In this document: in pieces, positions 7,199 to 14,754 of the stretch
Layout of the letters: every line of letters starts with the position of its first letter
Numbering within the stretch: the stretch's first letter is position 1
Source of the DNA: JAWWBN01 sp033720955
GTDB taxonomy: Bacteria > Acidobacteriota > Thermoanaerobaculia > Multivoradales > JAHEKO01
Assembly: GCA_033720955.1 (NCBI GenBank)
Contig: JAWWBN010000008.1
Coordinates: forward strand, 1-36,407
Direction of reading: 5' to 3'
DNA: 36,407 bases
Position numbers and translations under genes: made by a program
The notes under the pieces: model-generated
The model's database searches: none
Told to the model about the DNA's origin: nothing
What the model saw: only the letters and a program-made list of their open reading frames with translations

Positions 7199-7990
7199 TC
7201 AGCGGACGACGAGGAGGCTTCGCTCCCAGCGGGTCCGGCTGAGAAGGCTGCCGGCGGCGCGGGCGGCGCGGCGGATCCCGTCGAAGACCCGGCGGCCGCC
7301 CTCGGGACGCTCGGCGGCCTCGAACGACCAGTAGACCAGGAAGGCCCGGCCGCGCACGTAGCTCGCCGGCACGGGGCCCCAGAACCGCGAGTCGTTGGAG
7401 TTGTCGCGGTTGTCCCCCAGGAAGAAGAAATGGTCGTCGGGCACGGTGTACGGCCCGAAGTTGTCGCGGTAGCGGAAGTCCTCGTCGAGAAAGATCGAGT
7501 TGGGGTAGATCCGCGGATCCTCGAAGTAGGTGTACGACCGGTCCTCCACCAGCTCGCCGTTGACGTAGACCCGCTTGTCCACGATCTCCACCCGATCGCC
7601 GCCCACCCCCACGCAGCGCTTGATGAAGTCGCGGCGCGGGTCCTCCGGATCGCGGAAGACCACCACGTCGCCACGGCGCACCGGCTCGAAGGGAAAGAGC
7701 CAGCGCTCCACCAGCGTGGGCGTGGGTCCGTAGACGAACTTGTTGACCAGGATGTGATCGCCCACCAGCAGGTTCTGCTCCATGGAGCCGGTGGGGATCT
7801 TGAATGCCTGGAAGGCGAAGGTGCGGGCGAAGGTGGCGAAGATCACCGCGATCAGAAGCGCCTCCAGGTAGTCGCGCAGCACGGCGCGGCGCCGGCCCCG
7901 GCGGGGAGTCGCTGTCGGCCGGGGCTCCGCCACCGCCCCGCCGGCCGGGCTCTCGGCCGCCGGCCGGTCGCTCGCCGGATCGACGGTCAC
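7199..7990 (-). CDS. lepB: Signal peptidase I (first paralogue, long N-terminus)
   Basis: Type I signal peptidase cleaves signal peptides on the outer face of the inner membrane using a Ser/Lys dyad. The 263-residue copy has a Pro/Ala/Arg-rich cytoplasmic tail of about 45 residues, one membrane helix (LEALLIAVIFATFARTFAF), then the Ser motif IPTGSMEQNLLVGDHILVNK. The RGDVVVFRDPEDP box and the Lys motif DFIKRCVGVGGD come next, followed by FFLGDNRDNSNDSRFWGPV (box E). GTG 7990 is chosen because the frame further upstream overlaps the preceding gene and has no protein-like sequence. It starts 16 nt after the stop of the other lepB (8007-8699), so the two are co-transcribed tandem paralogues. Confidence 0.94.
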   Translation of the reverse strand: MTVDPASDRPAAESPAGGAVAEPRPTATPRRGRRRAVLRDYLEALLIAVIFATFARTFAFQAFKIPTGSMEQNLLVGDHILVNKFVYGPTPTLVERWLFPFEPVRRGDVVVFRDPEDPRRDFIKRCVGVGGDRVEIVDKRVYVNGELVEDRSYTYFEDPRIYPNSIFLDEDFRYRDNFGPYTVPDDHFFFLGDNRDNSNDSRFWGPVPASYVRGRAFLVYWSFEAAERPEGGRRVFDGIRRAARAAGSLLSRTRWERSLLVVR

Positions 7991-8006
7991 GCGGCGCCCC
8001 CGCCCG

Positions 8007-8699
8007 TCATCGCACCAGCATGAGGGTGCGACCCCAGCGGGTCTTGGTGAAGAAGCCGGCCACGGTGCCGACGATCTGCTTGAGCTTCTCGCCGGTGCCA
8101 CGCCAGACGCCGTCGGAGGTCTCGCCGCCGTAGGACCAGTAGATGACCGAGGCCCGCCCCTTGACGAACGACCGCGGCACTCCGGCCCAGAAGCGGGAGT
8201 CGTGCGAGAAGTCGCGGTTGTCGCCCATGCAGAAGTAGCGCTCCTCGGGAACGGTGTAGGGGCCGAAGTGGTCCCTCTGGCTCACCCCCGCGGGGAGCAC
8301 CCGCCGGTCCTTGTGGACGGCGTAGGCGTCGTCCTCCACCCTGCGTCCGTTCAGGAAGAGCTTCTTGTCCACGATCTGGACGGTGTCCCCGGGCAGGCCC
8401 ACGCAGCGCTTGACCATGTCCACCCGAGGCCGCTCGACCGAGCGGAAGATCACCACGTCGCCGCGCTCGACGTCGCGCACCGGCATCACCGCGCGCTCGA
8501 AGGCGGTGGGCGCCGCGCCGTAGATCATCCGGTTCACGAACAGGTGGTCGCCCACCAGCAGCGTGTCCTCCATGGACCCGCTGGGGATGTAGAAGGTCTT
8601 CACCACGAAGGTGTTGGAGAAGCCCAGGAAGATCCCGGCGATCAGCAACGCCTCGAGGTACTCGCGGAAGGTGGAGCGCTTGGAGGTCTTCTCCGCCAT
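8007..8699 (-). CDS. lepB: Signal peptidase I (second paralogue)
   Basis: This 230-residue signal peptidase I has one membrane helix (LEALLIAGIFLGFSNTFVV), the catalytic Ser in IPSGSMEDTLLVGDHLFVNR, RGDVVIFRSVERP, the catalytic Lys in DMVKRCVGLPGD and the GDNRDFSHDSRFWAGV box. It lacks the long cytoplasmic tail of the downstream copy. The two proteins share the C-terminal pattern TRW-R-L-LVR, so they look like a local duplication. The ATG at 8699 is preceded 9 nt upstream by TAGATT (8709-8714, minus), predicting a nearly leaderless mRNA covering both lepB genes. Two copies may divide substrates between ordinary secretory proteins and special classes, but nothing in the sequence proves this. 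Confidence 0.95.
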   Translation of the reverse strand: MAEKTSKRSTFREYLEALLIAGIFLGFSNTFVVKTFYIPSGSMEDTLLVGDHLFVNRMIYGAAPTAFERAVMPVRDVERGDVVIFRSVERPRVDMVKRCVGLPGDTVQIVDKKLFLNGRRVEDDAYAVHKDRRVLPAGVSQRDHFGPYTVPEERYFCMGDNRDFSHDSRFWAGVPRSFVKGRASVIYWSYGGETSDGVWRGTGEKLKQIVGTVAGFFTKTRWGRTLMLVR

Positions 8700-9170
8700 G
8701 GGGGACCTAATCTAGCCGATCGGCGGCGGCGGAAGCCATGCGACGGCGGGCCGGCGCGGACACCGGCAGACTTCTTTGACACCGCCCGCAGAGGACGAGA
8801 CCGCGCGCCGGCCCTGGCCGCTCGGGAACGGGCCGGGCCCGAGTGGAGCGAGGGCGGCCCGCCCCCGTCCAGATCGCTTGACACGGCAACCGCCCCGCCG
8901 TTGCGGGCGGTCTCGGACCTACGCCGGGCTCGGCCGGGGACGGCGTCTGAATCGTTTGACGCGTGAGGGCTGCGGCAGCCGCCTCATTTTCGTGTATCTC
9001 CATTCCATTCAACAGGTTAGGAGAAGTCTGCCGATGTGGCAGCGAGCTTGCGAACGGGGAGGGTCCGTTCGACCCATCAACCGGAGACGGAGGTGACTAT
9101 CGAGACCAGGGCCGAAGAGAGCAGGGCAAGAAGCGATACCCAACAACGCCTGGAAGAGAAGGAGATCGAG
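8700..9170. promoter_or_regulatory. Intergenic region between divergent lepB and comEA
   Basis: This 471-bp gap holds the TAGATT box of lepB (8709-8714, minus). On the plus strand it has three TTGAC boxes at 8776-8781 (TTGACA), 8878-8883 (TTGACA) and 8956-8961 (TTGACG), none followed by a clear -10 at normal spacing. The last two share the context ATCG(C/T)TTGAC(A/G)CG. A small perfect hairpin, GGCTG-CGG-CAGCC, lies at 8968-8980, and a second, CTGCC/GGCAG, overlaps 9028-9042. The end carries AAGGAG (9159-9164), the SD of comEA. No convincing small gene is visible, although a frame from 9036 is open into comEA. Confidence 0.5.
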
Positions 9171-9518
9171 ATGAGAGCGCACCGTCGAAGAGAGCTGGCC
9201 CTGATGGGCGTGCTGGCGGTGGTCCTGGCCGCGCTCGCGGCGCCCGCCGGTGGTGCCGAGCAGGCGGGCCGGGTCAACCTCAACACCGCCACCGCCGAGC
9301 AGCTCGCCTACCTGCCCCGGGTCGGCCCGGTGGTCGCCCAGAGGATCGTCGAGTACCGCGAGGAGAACGGCGGATTCGACTCGCCGGAGGAGCTGATGCT
9401 CGTCCGCGGCATCGGCGAGAAGACCTTCGAGCTGATCGAGCCGTACGTGGCCACCGACGGCGAGACCACCCTCACAGAGAAGGTGAGCGTCTCCCGCGAC
9501 GACGAGGGCGGCTCCTAG
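9171..9518 (+). CDS. ComEA-like exported helix-hairpin-helix DNA-binding protein
   Basis: The 115-residue protein has a signal peptide (basic start, then LALMGVLAVVLAALAAPAGG) followed directly by a double helix-hairpin-helix domain: VNLNTATAEQLAYLPRVGPV, AQRIVEYREENGGFDSPEEL and LVRGIGEKTFELIEPYV. ComEA proteins bind incoming double-stranded DNA in the periplasm during transformation. ATG 9171 is chosen because AAGGAG lies 6 nt upstream and the signal peptide begins there. An in-frame ATG at 9036 would bury the signal peptide. A pseudopilin gene follows after 4 nt, which supports a competence/type IV pilus setting. The last 20 residues are acidic and Ser-rich. Confidence 0.9.
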   Translation: MRAHRRRELALMGVLAVVLAALAAPAGGAEQAGRVNLNTATAEQLAYLPRVGPVVAQRIVEYREENGGFDSPEELMLVRGIGEKTFELIEPYVATDGETTLTEKVSVSRDDEGGS

Positions 9519-9522
9519 CCGG

Positions 9523-10140
9523 ATGCGTCGCCGCCGGCGCCTCCCGCGGCCGTGGCGCGGCTTTCACCTCGTGGAGCTCGCGGTGGCCCTGAGCGTGCTG
9601 CTCCTCGGAGCGGCGATCGCGCTGCCGGGGCTCCTCCGATGGAGCGCCGAGCTGCGGGTCGAGCTCGCGGCCCGGGAGATGATCGGCGCGCTGCGCACCG
9701 CCCGCTCGCTCGCCATCCAGCGCGGAGTCAACGTGGCGCTCAAGCTGATCGAGCACGCCGATGGCCGCGTGGAGTACGCGATCTACGCGGACGGCGACGG
9801 CGACGGCGTCCGCAACCGCGACATCGAGTCCGGGGTCGATCCCCAGGTGGTCCCACCCCACCCGCTCTCCTATCTCGGCTCACAGGTCGGCTTCGGATTC
9901 CCTCCGGGACCGCTGCCCCGTGATCCGGGAGACCCCCGCCGGAGACTCCGGCAGCCCCACGATCCGATCCGGTTCAACCGGTCCAACCTCGCTTCCTTCA
10001 ATCCCCTGGGCGGATCGACCCCGGGCTCTCTCTACCTCACCGACCACCGCCATCACCTGATGGCGGTGCGTCTCTTGGGGGTCACCGGCAAGGTGCGGCT
10101 GCTGCGCTACCAGCCGCGCGCGCAGACCTGGCGGCAGTAG
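9523..10140 (+). CDS. GspH/FimT-type pseudopilin
   Basis: The 205-residue protein begins with a basic leader (MRRRRRLPRPWRG) cut before Phe by prepilin peptidase: G|FHLVELAVALSVLLLGAAI. Glu at +5 of the mature protein and the long hydrophobic helix are the type IV pilin hallmarks. The globular part has AAREMIGALRTARSLAIQRG, typical of GspH/FimT minor pilins, and an Asp-rich ADGDGDGVRNRDIESG loop that could bind calcium. It follows comEA by 4 nt and is almost certainly co-transcribed. FimT-type minor pilins can bind DNA and promote uptake, which would match ComEA; whether it serves pili, secretion or uptake cannot be told here. Confidence 0.85.
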   Translation: MRRRRRLPRPWRGFHLVELAVALSVLLLGAAIALPGLLRWSAELRVELAAREMIGALRTARSLAIQRGVNVALKLIEHADGRVEYAIYADGDGDGVRNRDIESGVDPQVVPPHPLSYLGSQVGFGFPPGPLPRDPGDPRRRLRQPHDPIRFNRSNLASFNPLGGSTPGSLYLTDHRHHLMAVRLLGVTGKVRLLRYQPRAQTWRQ

Positions 10141-10168
10141 GGGCGACCGGGCAGGCCCCGGCCGCTGG

Positions 10169-10174
10169 TACGAT
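10169..10174 (+). promoter_or_regulatory. Predicted extended -10 box of tmk
   Basis: TACGAT preceded by TGG gives an extended -10 pattern in the 99-bp gap after the pseudopilin gene. Initiation about 7 nt downstream would leave a leader of about 59 nt before the tmk ATG. No in-frame alternative start lies closer. Confidence 0.4.
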
Positions 10175-10239
10175 CCGAGCTCCGAGGCCGGCGCCCGCGA
10201 GGCCCTCTCCCCGCGGCGGCCGGGCCGGGTCTCCCACCC

Positions 10240-11097
10240 ATGACCGCCGCCTCTTCGAGCCGCGCCGCCGGCCGCAACGACGCCCCCACCCGCCGGGAGG
10301 GCGTCTTTCTCGTGATCGAGGGGATCGACGGGGTCGGCAAGACGACCCAGGTAAGCCGGCTGGCCGAAGAGTTGCGTGGCGCCGGGGAGCCGGTGACGAC
10401 CTCCAAGGAGCCCACCGACGGGCCCTGGGGCCGGGCGCTGCGCCGGTCGTTCGAGGAGGGGAGGCTCTCGCTGGTGGGCGAGCTGCTGCACGTCATCAAG
10501 GACCGTCGCCAGCACGTGGAGGAGCTGATCGCCCCCGCGCTGGCGGCGGGCGACGTCGTGATCCTCGACCGCTACTTCTACTCCACCGTGGCCTACCAGG
10601 GGGCGCGTCTGGCCGACCCGGGCGAGGGATCGCTGGCGCGTCTGGCGGCTCTGGCGAGCCGCGGCCTGCCGTTGCCGCGCATGGTCTTCCTGCTCGACAT
10701 CCCCGCCGAAGAGGGGATCCGCCGGATCTCCGAAGGGCGGGGCGATCGGCCCAATCTGCTGGAGCGGGTGGAGGCCTTGGACCGCGCCCGGCGCACCTTC
10801 GCGTGGCTCGCCCGTCGCGAGCCCGGACGCTTCTGGGTGCTCGACGGGCTGGCGCCGCCGGAGCGGATCCACAGGACCGTTCTCCACCTCACGCTCGACG
10901 TGGCCCTCTGGGAGGAGCTCTGCGGCCGGCCCCACGGCTGCGAGACGCCCTCGGCCTGTCCCCGGCGCGCGGACGACGGCTGCCGCTGGCACCGACTGAA
11001 GCGAGCGCTGGCCCCGGACGACGACGGCGACGACCTGTCGGCCCTCGTCTCGCCGTCGCCGCCCCGCCGCCCCGGCCGCTCCGCGACCGGTGATTGA
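10240..11097 (+). CDS. tmk: Thymidylate kinase with C-terminal four-cysteine extension
   Basis: Tmk phosphorylates dTMP to dTDP. The P-loop is GIDGVGKTTQ (28-37), KEPTDGPWG follows, and the DRYFYSTVAYQG motif (110-121) and a LID region with EGRGDRPNLLERV are present. The kinase domain ends near residue 220, about the usual family length. About 20 N-terminal residues and 65 C-terminal residues are extra. The tail contains Cys228, Cys234, Cys240 and Cys248 in ELCGRPHGCETPSACPRRAD and DGCRWH, then an acidic and Pro/Arg-rich end. Four Cys plus two His could form a metal site; this is inference. cutA follows after 35 nt. Confidence 0.92.
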   Translation: MTAASSSRAAGRNDAPTRREGVFLVIEGIDGVGKTTQVSRLAEELRGAGEPVTTSKEPTDGPWGRALRRSFEEGRLSLVGELLHVIKDRRQHVEELIAPALAAGDVVILDRYFYSTVAYQGARLADPGEGSLARLAALASRGLPLPRMVFLLDIPAEEGIRRISEGRGDRPNLLERVEALDRARRTFAWLARREPGRFWVLDGLAPPERIHRTVLHLTLDVALWEELCGRPHGCETPSACPRRADDGCRWHRLKRALAPDDDGDDLSALVSPSPPRRPGRSATGD

Positions 11098-11117
11098 CGC
11101 CCCGCCCACCCTTCCTC

Positions 11118-11123
11118 TAGATT
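11118..11123 (+). promoter_or_regulatory. Predicted -10 box of cutA
   Basis: TAGATT lies 9 nt before the GTG start of cutA, with no SD sequence between. This is one of the leaderless-type arrangements in the window. Confidence 0.5.
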
Positions 11124-11132
11124 CTTCCGGCG

Positions 11133-11522
11133 GTGAAGCCCATCGTCGTCATCACGACCGTCGGTTCGGAGCAGCAGGCGAACCAGCTCGCCGAGGAGCT
11201 CGTGGAGCGGCGCCACTCCTGCTGCGTCAACATCCTGCCGGTTCACCGCTCCGTGTACCGCTGGCAGGGGAAGGTCTGCGAGGACAGCGAGTACATGCTG
11301 ATCGTCAAGTCGGCCGAGGAGGAGTACTCCGCGGTCGAGGCGGTCATCCAGGAGCTGCACGAGTACGACCTGCCGGAGATCCTCTCCTTCGACGTCCAGC
11401 GCGGGGAGAAGGAGTTTCTGAACTGGATGTGCGACTGCCTGAGCAAGGACGGCCGCCGGGAAGAGGCGGAAGAGGCGGCCGACGGCTCCGCCGGTTTCCC
11501 GCAGCCGGCCCCCGAGTCATAG
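11133..11522 (+). CDS. cutA: CutA1 family protein
   Basis: CutA1 proteins form very stable trimers with a ferredoxin-like fold and have been linked to divalent-cation tolerance, though their exact role is unsettled. The 129-residue product shows the family pattern: VVITTVGSEQQANQLAEELV, CCVNILPVHRSVYRWQGKV, EYMLIVKSAEEEYSAVEAVI, LHEYDLPEILSFDV and a terminal FLNWM. An acidic tail of about 25 residues follows the domain. The start is GTG 11133, 9 nt after TAGATT. Its TAG stop overlaps the first copy of a repeated hairpin (11521-11537). Confidence 0.93.
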   Translation: MKPIVVITTVGSEQQANQLAEELVERRHSCCVNILPVHRSVYRWQGKVCEDSEYMLIVKSAEEEYSAVEAVIQELHEYDLPEILSFDVQRGEKEFLNWMCDCLSKDGRREEAEEAADGSAGFPQPAPES

Positions 11523-11623
11523 CGCCCGGACCCGTGCTGGGTGGCAAGGGGGCGGCTCCGCGGCCCCTCGTGCGGGCACCATGACCCACCACGGGTCGTA
11601 AGCGCCCGGACCCGTGCCGGGCG
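11521..11623 (+). repeat. Duplicated hairpin element downstream of cutA
   Basis: AGCGCCCGGACCCGTGC occurs at 11521-11537 and again at 11601-11617. Each copy folds into a 7-bp stem with the same 7-nt loop ACCCGTG: 11523-11529 with 11537-11543, and 11603-11609 with 11617-11623. The first copy differs at two stem positions, but both changes turn G-C into G-U and keep the stem. A longer inverted repeat, GACCCGTGCTGGGT (11529-11542) against 11584-11597 (one mismatch), offers an alternative fold. The element lies between convergent cutA and the trans-sulfuration gene and may act as terminator or stabiliser; no U-tract follows. Confidence 0.6.
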
Positions 11624-11687
11624 TCTGCGGAGTCGTCGCCCCGGAGCCGGGCGCGCCGCCCCCGCCTCTCGCAGGCAGAGGAGACGG

Positions 11688-12851
11688 CTAGCCGATCGCG
11701 TCCAGTGCGCGGTCGAGATCGCCGAGCAGGTCGTCCAGGTCCTCGAGGCCGACCGAGACCCGCACCAGGCCCTCGCCGATGCCCAGGTCGCGCCGCCGCT
11801 CCGCCGGCACCGAAGCGTGGGTCATGGACGCGGGGTGGGAGATCAGGGTCTCCACGCCCCCCAGGCTCTCCGCCAGGCTCAGGACCTCCAGGCTCTCGAG
11901 CAGCGTCTTGGCCGCCGCGAAGCTGCCCACGTCGAAGGAGATCAGGGCGCCGAAAGCCGAGGCCTGTCGCTTCTGGACCTCGATGCCCGGGTGGCTGGGC
12001 AGTCCCGGGTAGACGACCCGGCGGACCTTCGGGTGGGCGTCGAGAAAGGCGGCCACCGCCCGCCCGGAGGCCTCGTGGCGCTCCATCCTGACCTCCAGGG
12101 TCTTGATTCCCCGCAGGGTGAGAAAGGAGTCGAAGGGGGAGAGGATCGCGCCCACCGACTTCTGGATGAAAGCGAACCACTCCGAGTCCTCTTGCCGCGC
12201 GGCGACCAGCACGCCGCCGATCGAGTCGCTGTGGCCGTTGAGGAACTTGGTGGTGGAGTGCACCACCACGTCCGCGCCGTGCTCGAGCGGCCGTTGCGCC
12301 CAGGGCGACATGAAGGTGTTGTCCACCGCCAGCTTGGCCCCGTGCTCGTGCGCGATCTCGGCGGCACCGGCGATGTCGGTGATCTGCATGGTCGGGTTGG
12401 TGGGGGTCTCCACGTGCACCAGCCGGGTGGAGGGGGTCATCGCCGAGCGGATGGCATCGAGGCCGGTGGTGTCGACCCAGGAGAAGCTCAGCCCGAAGCG
12501 CTCCAGGATCTGGCTGAAGAGGCGGTAGGTGCCGCCGTAGACGTCGGCGGACACCACCACGTGGTCGCCGCTCTTCAGGAGGGTGGAGAGCGCGGTGATC
12601 GCCGACATGCCGGAGGCGAAGGCGTGCCCGGAGAGCCCTCCCTCGAGGGCCGCCACGTTCTTCTCGAGCGCATGCCGGGTGGGATTCTGAACCCGGGCGT
12701 ACTCGTACTCCGGCTCGCCCCCCACCTCGCTCTGGACGTAGGTGGAGGTCTGGTAGATCGGCACGGCGACCGCGCCCGTGACCGGGTCCGGAGCCTGACC
12801 CGCGTGGATGGCGCGAGTCGCGAAGCCGCGCTTGCTGGTGTCGCCTTTCAT
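11688..12851 (-). CDS. Cystathionine gamma-synthase / gamma-lyase family PLP enzyme
   Basis: The 387-residue protein belongs to the Cys/Met-metabolism PLP family. It contains ATRAIHAGQAPDPVTGAVAV, PIYQTSTYVQ, the Tyr-containing YEYARVQNPTRHALE, FASGMSAITAL, ETPTNPTMQITDI, VDNTFMSPW and the PLP-lysine motif STTKFLNGHSDSIGG. C-terminal landmarks include GGVETLISHPASMTHASVP and VRVSVGLEDLDDLLGDL. Such enzymes make cystathionine from an activated homoserine (MetB), or split cystathionine (MetC or gamma-lyase); the sequence alone does not settle which. The start is ATG 12851, with a possible TAAGAT box 21 nt upstream (12873-12878, minus). It stands alone between convergent cutA and a divergent surface-protein gene. 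Confidence 0.93.
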   Translation of the reverse strand: MKGDTSKRGFATRAIHAGQAPDPVTGAVAVPIYQTSTYVQSEVGGEPEYEYARVQNPTRHALEKNVAALEGGLSGHAFASGMSAITALSTLLKSGDHVVVSADVYGGTYRLFSQILERFGLSFSWVDTTGLDAIRSAMTPSTRLVHVETPTNPTMQITDIAGAAEIAHEHGAKLAVDNTFMSPWAQRPLEHGADVVVHSTTKFLNGHSDSIGGVLVAARQEDSEWFAFIQKSVGAILSPFDSFLTLRGIKTLEVRMERHEASGRAVAAFLDAHPKVRRVVYPGLPSHPGIEVQKRQASAFGALISFDVGSFAAAKTLLESLEVLSLAESLGGVETLISHPASMTHASVPAERRRDLGIGEGLVRVSVGLEDLDDLLGDLDRALDAIG

Positions 12852-12975
12852 CGTCGTCGCCGGAGCGGGCGGATCTTAGCAGGGGGCGAATGGCTGCGAA
12901 TGGAAGATCGGCGGCGCGGTTTCCGTCTCTTCCGGGGCCAGACGCGACGAACCGAGACCGAAAAAGGAGCCTCCC

Positions 12976-14754
12976 ATGAGCCCAGCACGCCGCCGCCTGC
13001 CCCTCCTCCTCGTCCTCCTCCTGCCGGTTGCTCCGGCGGCCGGGGCGGCCACTCCGCCCGGCGCGGCCCTGCCCGTCTCGCCCGGGGAGCCCGGCCGGTT
13101 GGGCCCCGGCGCGCTCCCCTGTCCGACCTTCTCCTGGGCGCCGGCCGCCGCGGCCGTCGAGCAGCGGCTGCTGGTCTTCCGTCTGCACTCCGACCGCCTC
13201 CCCCTCGCCACCTCCGGAGCCGGTGCCGAGGAGTGGCTCTCCGAGCCGGCGGTCTCGCGGCCCCTGCCGCCCGGAGCCTCGTCGTGGACCGCCGCCGCGT
13301 CCGACTGCCTGACACCGGGCGCCTCGTATGCCTGGATCGTGGGCTGGGCCGACGACGGTCGGAGCTGGAGCTGGTCCGAGCCGCTGCTCTTCCGAGTCGC
13401 CGGAGGGGACGCCGCCGGGCGGCTCCCCCTCCCCCCGCTCGATACGGCGGCCCCCGTCATCGCCGGCGCCGGGGACGGCGCCACGGGTGGGCCGGCGCGG
13501 GAGGAGGCTGCCCCGAAGTCCGCGCTCCGAGAGCCCGGGGTCGCCCCGCCCGCCACGACGGCCTCTCTCGGCGCCGCCCTGGCGGCGCTGCGCGCCGAGC
13601 AGGCCAACCCTACGGGCGACACGGCGGGACTCGTGGGCACCGTGGCCTCCTCCGCAGGCGCCGGCCTCATAGCCGGGAATCTCGCACCCGGCGGGGGCGC
13701 AGACCTGCTTCTCGACGGCGCGAGCCAGGGACTGGCCGACACCGCGCTCACCGAGTCGGGCGTCGACCGGAGCCATCCGGCCGACCAGGTCTTCGACATC
13801 GGAAACAGCGGCGCCGGCGGCATGACCCTCACGGTGGACGGGGCCGCGGTGCTCTTCGCGCCGGTCGCGGCGGGCCAGATCGACGCCGGCGCCGTCGGGT
13901 CGAGCGAGATCGCCGACGGCTCGGTGACCGCCGGAGACCTCGACCCGGCGCTCGCTCTCTCCGACGGCCAGGTGGCCGACGACCTCACCGTCTCGGGTGG
14001 CTCGATCGAGGCCACGCCCGTCGGCGCGGTCACCCCCGACACCGGCGCCTTCACCGACCTGGCGGCGAGCGGAGCCGTGAGCCTGGGGGGAGGCGGCGCG
14101 CCACTCACCGTGACGGCGTCCAATCTGGGTCTCGACGCCGCCGGCGAGCTCACCGTGACGGGCTCCATCGTCGCGCCGGGAGCTCTGGACCTCTCCCCCG
14201 CCACCGGGATGGACTTCAACATCGGCCCCGCGAGCTCGCTCGACGTCTTCGTGGACGGCGTGCGGGAGCTTCAGGTGTCAAGCAGCGGCAACATCAACAC
14301 GGGGCCCAACAGCGCCGCGAGACGCAGCCTGCGGGTGAGCCGGGTGGAGAACGACGGCGCCGGTCTCGACCTCGTGCTGCAGGCCTCCGGCAGCGGCCAG
14401 GTGCACATCAACGACACCCTGCGGCTCGACGCCGGAGAGACCCTCGGCAACAGCGGCAGCGTGATCACCCTGGCCAGCGGCGGCCTGTCCGAGCTGGCCT
14501 TCGACCTGGGTTCGCCCACCCCCGAGCTGGCTTCGCCCACGGGCATGCTGGCGGTCACCGACACCCTGGTGGTGGACGACGTCCTGCGGCTGGTGCCGGT
14601 AGACAGCGATGGCGGCGGGGTCTCGCCGGTCTGCGACGCGGGGGCCCTGGGCGCCCTCTACTACGACGAGGACGAAGAGGCCCTCTGTCTCTGCACGGTG
14701 AACGGCGGCGCCCCCACCTTCCTCCCCTTCCCCACCAGCGGGAGCTGCGACTGA
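12976..14754 (+). CDS. Exported surface protein with tail-fibre-like repeats
   Basis: This 592-residue protein starts with a clear signal peptide (basic SPARRR, Leu-rich core, AAGAA). Residues 50-142 look like a small beta domain (TFSWAPAAAA ... GASYAWIVGWADDGRSWSWS). Residues 300-330 carry the repeat style IDAGAVGSSEIADGSVTAGD. Residues 344-366 carry TPVGAVTPDTGAFTDLAASG, a motif common in phage tail fibres and trimeric surface proteins. The C-terminus (553-572) has CDAGALGALYYDEDEEALCL, a cap-like pattern often found at the end of such proteins. A good SD, AAGGAG (12964-12969), lies 6 nt before the ATG. Likely an extracellular, possibly trimeric, fibre; the function is unknown. Confidence 0.75.
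   Translation: MSPARRRLPLLLVLLLPVAPAAGAATPPGAALPVSPGEPGRLGPGALPCPTFSWAPAAAAVEQRLLVFRLHSDRLPLATSGAGAEEWLSEPAVSRPLPPGASSWTAAASDCLTPGASYAWIVGWADDGRSWSWSEPLLFRVAGGDAAGRLPLPPLDTAAPVIAGAGDGATGGPAREEAAPKSALREPGVAPPATTASLGAALAALRAEQANPTGDTAGLVGTVASSAGAGLIAGNLAPGGGADLLLDGASQGLADTALTESGVDRSHPADQVFDIGNSGAGGMTLTVDGAAVLFAPVAAGQIDAGAVGSSEIADGSVTAGDLDPALALSDGQVADDLTVSGGSIEATPVGAVTPDTGAFTDLAASGAVSLGGGGAPLTVTASNLGLDAAGELTVTGSIVAPGALDLSPATGMDFNIGPASSLDVFVDGVRELQVSSSGNINTGPNSAARRSLRVSRVENDGAGLDLVLQASGSGQVHINDTLRLDAGETLGNSGSVITLASGGLSELAFDLGSPTPELASPTGMLAVTDTLVVDDVLRLVPVDSDGGGVSPVCDAGALGALYYDEDEEALCLCTVNGGAPTFLPFPTSGSCD

Noticed and set aside
12852..12975. SAM riboswitch upstream of the trans-sulfuration gene
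   Set aside because: The predicted leader is about 15 nt and no SAM-aptamer core is seen.
11344..13776. 810-codon minus-strand frame, and a plus-strand frame of over 1100 codons in the same area
   Set aside because: Both are shadows of the trans-sulfuration and surface-protein genes, Arg/Gly/Pro-rich with no domain features.
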